Positions 62,453 to 64,000 of a stretch of DNA of 64,000 nucleotides are shown in pieces. The DNA is taken from assembly GCA_963573315.1 (NCBI GenBank), contig OY752142.1, positions 2,852,001 to 2,916,000 of the forward strand, given 5' to 3'. The notes below the pieces were generated by a model. That model had not been told where the DNA came from and searched no databases. It saw nothing but the letters and a program-made list of their open reading frames with translations. Position 1 is the stretch's first letter, and every line of letters starts with the position of its first letter. This DNA comes from Entomortierella parvispora (lineage: Eukaryota > Mortierellomycota > Mortierellomycetes > Mortierellales > Mortierellaceae). Both the position numbers and the translations under genes were made by a program.

Positions 62453-64000
62453 TTAAGCAGATGACCTAGGAGGAACAAGTAATGGAACAGGTTGTCAGCA
62501 AAAACAGAGCACAGTTCCTCCTTCTTGAGCACAGACGATTCATCCAACACTCGTCAAAAAAAACAACCATAATATGGACAGAAAACGAAAACAGAAAAAA
62601 AAAAAAAAAAGGAAATACTTACTTGGCCCACTCCACACGAAGAATCAAGTTATCGTAACCACGTCCGTCAATAGCCTCCTGTGCACGCTGAGCATCCTCA
62701 CGCATGGTGAAAGAGACGAAAGCGAAACCCTTGCAGAAACCAGTCTCGCGATCGCGAGCCAAGAACACACGCGAGATGTGACCGAACCGCTTGAACAACT
62801 CGGACACATCGGCCTCGGTCGCATCCTCGGACAAGTTGGTGACACGCAACGTGGGCTGCTCGTCTCTCTTCTCGCGATCGCTGCTGCCACCGTTTCCAGC
62901 CTTGGAGTCTGAGCTGGCGCCGGCGCGCATGTGAGGGGCAATGTACTTGGATCCAGTCTGTTGCTCGGCGGCGGGAGCTAAAAGGAATGCAGGAAAAAAG
63001 AGCGATAGATAAAGGCACTTAGTGTGTCTGTTCTTTCCTGGAAACATCTCGCCGTTGGCCACAAGAAAAAAAAGGTTGTTCCATCGTGCTTCCAGATAAA
63101 GCGTTATGAAATCCTTACCGGCATCCTCGGCAGGGGCAGCGGCGGGAGCGGCAGCATCCTCCATGCCCAAGGAATCCTTGTAAGGACACTTTGTTGTGAA
63201 ATGGTCGCCCTTGCAGATACGGCAGAGAATCTTCTTGTTCTGGAGCTGTGCCTTCATAGCCTCGTGCTGCTCATCGACTTCCTGAACAACCTGTCCGGTG
63301 GAGGAGAGCTTCAACTTGATGTTGTCTCCGACGTTGGTGGTTGCTGGGTCAGGTCCTGGCTTGTTGCCCTTCTCCTTTCCGAACTTGGGCCATTTCTGTC
63401 AAGGAAAAGAATGAGTCAATCGTGGTTGGAATTGAGAGGTGGGGGGAGACAAAGATTAGAGCATGGTTGTGGGTTTGGCAATGAAATCCTCCTAGAAGCT
63501 TTTTTTAATCCTGTTCCTGAACAGATCCAGCAGCCAATATGTCCAGATCATAATTTCAAAATGACAACGATGGCAGCAGAGCTAGTCCAACTTCCTCCTG
63601 TATTGATCTGATCTGATCTGATCCCGTACCTTGCGAGCAGCAACGGCCTTGTTAACAACATCGTGAATCAGCTTCTTCTGGGTGCGGCGGGTAACCTATA
63701 TATTGTAATTGTCGGTTAGAGACGAAATAGAGAGCGAGACGAGATCTCGAGAGGCGAGTGATTGGGAGGGAGGAATGTGATCATGGGAGCCAGGGCTCGA
63801 GCGGAATGTGAGAGAGAGGGAGAGTGAAAGAGAGCCGGTGCAAAGGAGACAAGGGAATGCAAGCAAGGAATGGGGGAATGGCGAGTTGATGCAGGTTGGT
63901 GCATGATCTCGAGGTTGATCCTGATGCGGTACCTTGACTTTCTTGCCGTCGTCGTTGGTTCTGTATTCGATGATGGTGGTGATTCCGTTGGCATCGGTGA
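62453..64000 (-). CDS. TIF35: Eukaryotic translation initiation factor 3 subunit G (truncated at window end)
   Basis: The visible exons are >64000-63933, 63695-63630, 63395-63119, 62977-62623 and 62465-62453. The N-terminus is outside the window. eIF3g joins eIF3i and helps scanning. The Zn-knuckle-like CRICKGDHFTTKCPYKD follows GDNIKLKL and the Gln/Glu-rich helix. An Ala/Pro spacer precedes KYIAPHMRAG, and the RRM comes last: TLRVTNLSEDATEADVSELFKRFGHI (RNP2), then GFCKGFAFVSF (RNP1). The final exon (13 nt) follows a donor that overlaps an in-frame TAA: spliced, the protein ends WAKSSA; unspliced, it ends WAK. CTGAC and CCTAG support the spliced form. Confidence 0.93.

Overview
This is a eukaryotic nuclear window, almost certainly fungal. 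Genes are densely packed on both strands and interrupted by many short GT-AG introns with CTGAC/CTAAC-like branch points. Leaders are CT-rich. The products include fungal signatures: a WOPR (Wor1/Gti1-Pac2) regulator, an Lte1-type RasGEF, Cft1, Vps74, Ubp14 and a fungal-type NADPH oxidase. The intron richness, dispersed T/A homopolymers and GDP-mannose 4,6-dehydratase (fucose synthesis, known from Mucoromycota) suggest an early-diverging lineage such as Mortierellaceae. That placement is inference, not proof.

Layout: 1-5 kb holds the 3' end of a mitochondrial carnitine/acylcarnitine carrier (+), a G-protein gamma subunit (+) and an arrestin-like protein (-). 5.9-13.4 kb is one very large Lte1-like RasGEF (-). 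A 4 kb gene-poor stretch follows, then a small predicted mitochondrial membrane protein (+), a NADPH oxidase (-), GDP-mannose 4,6-dehydratase (-) and a Ubp14/USP5 deubiquitinase (-). 28-29.7 kb carries decayed remnants of an XPG-like nuclease gene and a second ORF. Next are an MDR reductase (+), a WOPR regulator (-), a 3.8 kb gene-poor stretch, Vps74/GOLPH3 (+) and a 17-exon Cft1/CPSF160 (-). These are followed by a Lag1-type ceramide synthase (+), a secreted tandem double-psi beta-barrel protein (-), an RNF34-like FYVE/RING E3 (+), a DALRD3-like protein (-) and the protein farnesyltransferase beta subunit (+). The window ends with a small secreted cysteine-rich protein (-), an Ngl2/CCR4-like nuclease (+), a minisatellite, and the 3' part of eIF3g (-).

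Exon structures were built by hand. For every complete spliced gene the summed exon lengths are divisible by three and the junctions restore family-conserved residues. The genes are mostly housekeeping, signalling and secretory functions; there is no operon-like cluster. Functional links are general only: farnesyltransferase could prenylate the CaaX-ended G gamma, and Vps74 and GDP-mannose dehydratase both serve Golgi glycosylation. The least ordinary items are the nuclease remnants, the two GC-AG introns, the tiny terminal exons of nox and eIF3g, the DALRD3-like gene, the small secreted protein and the 19/22-nt minisatellite.
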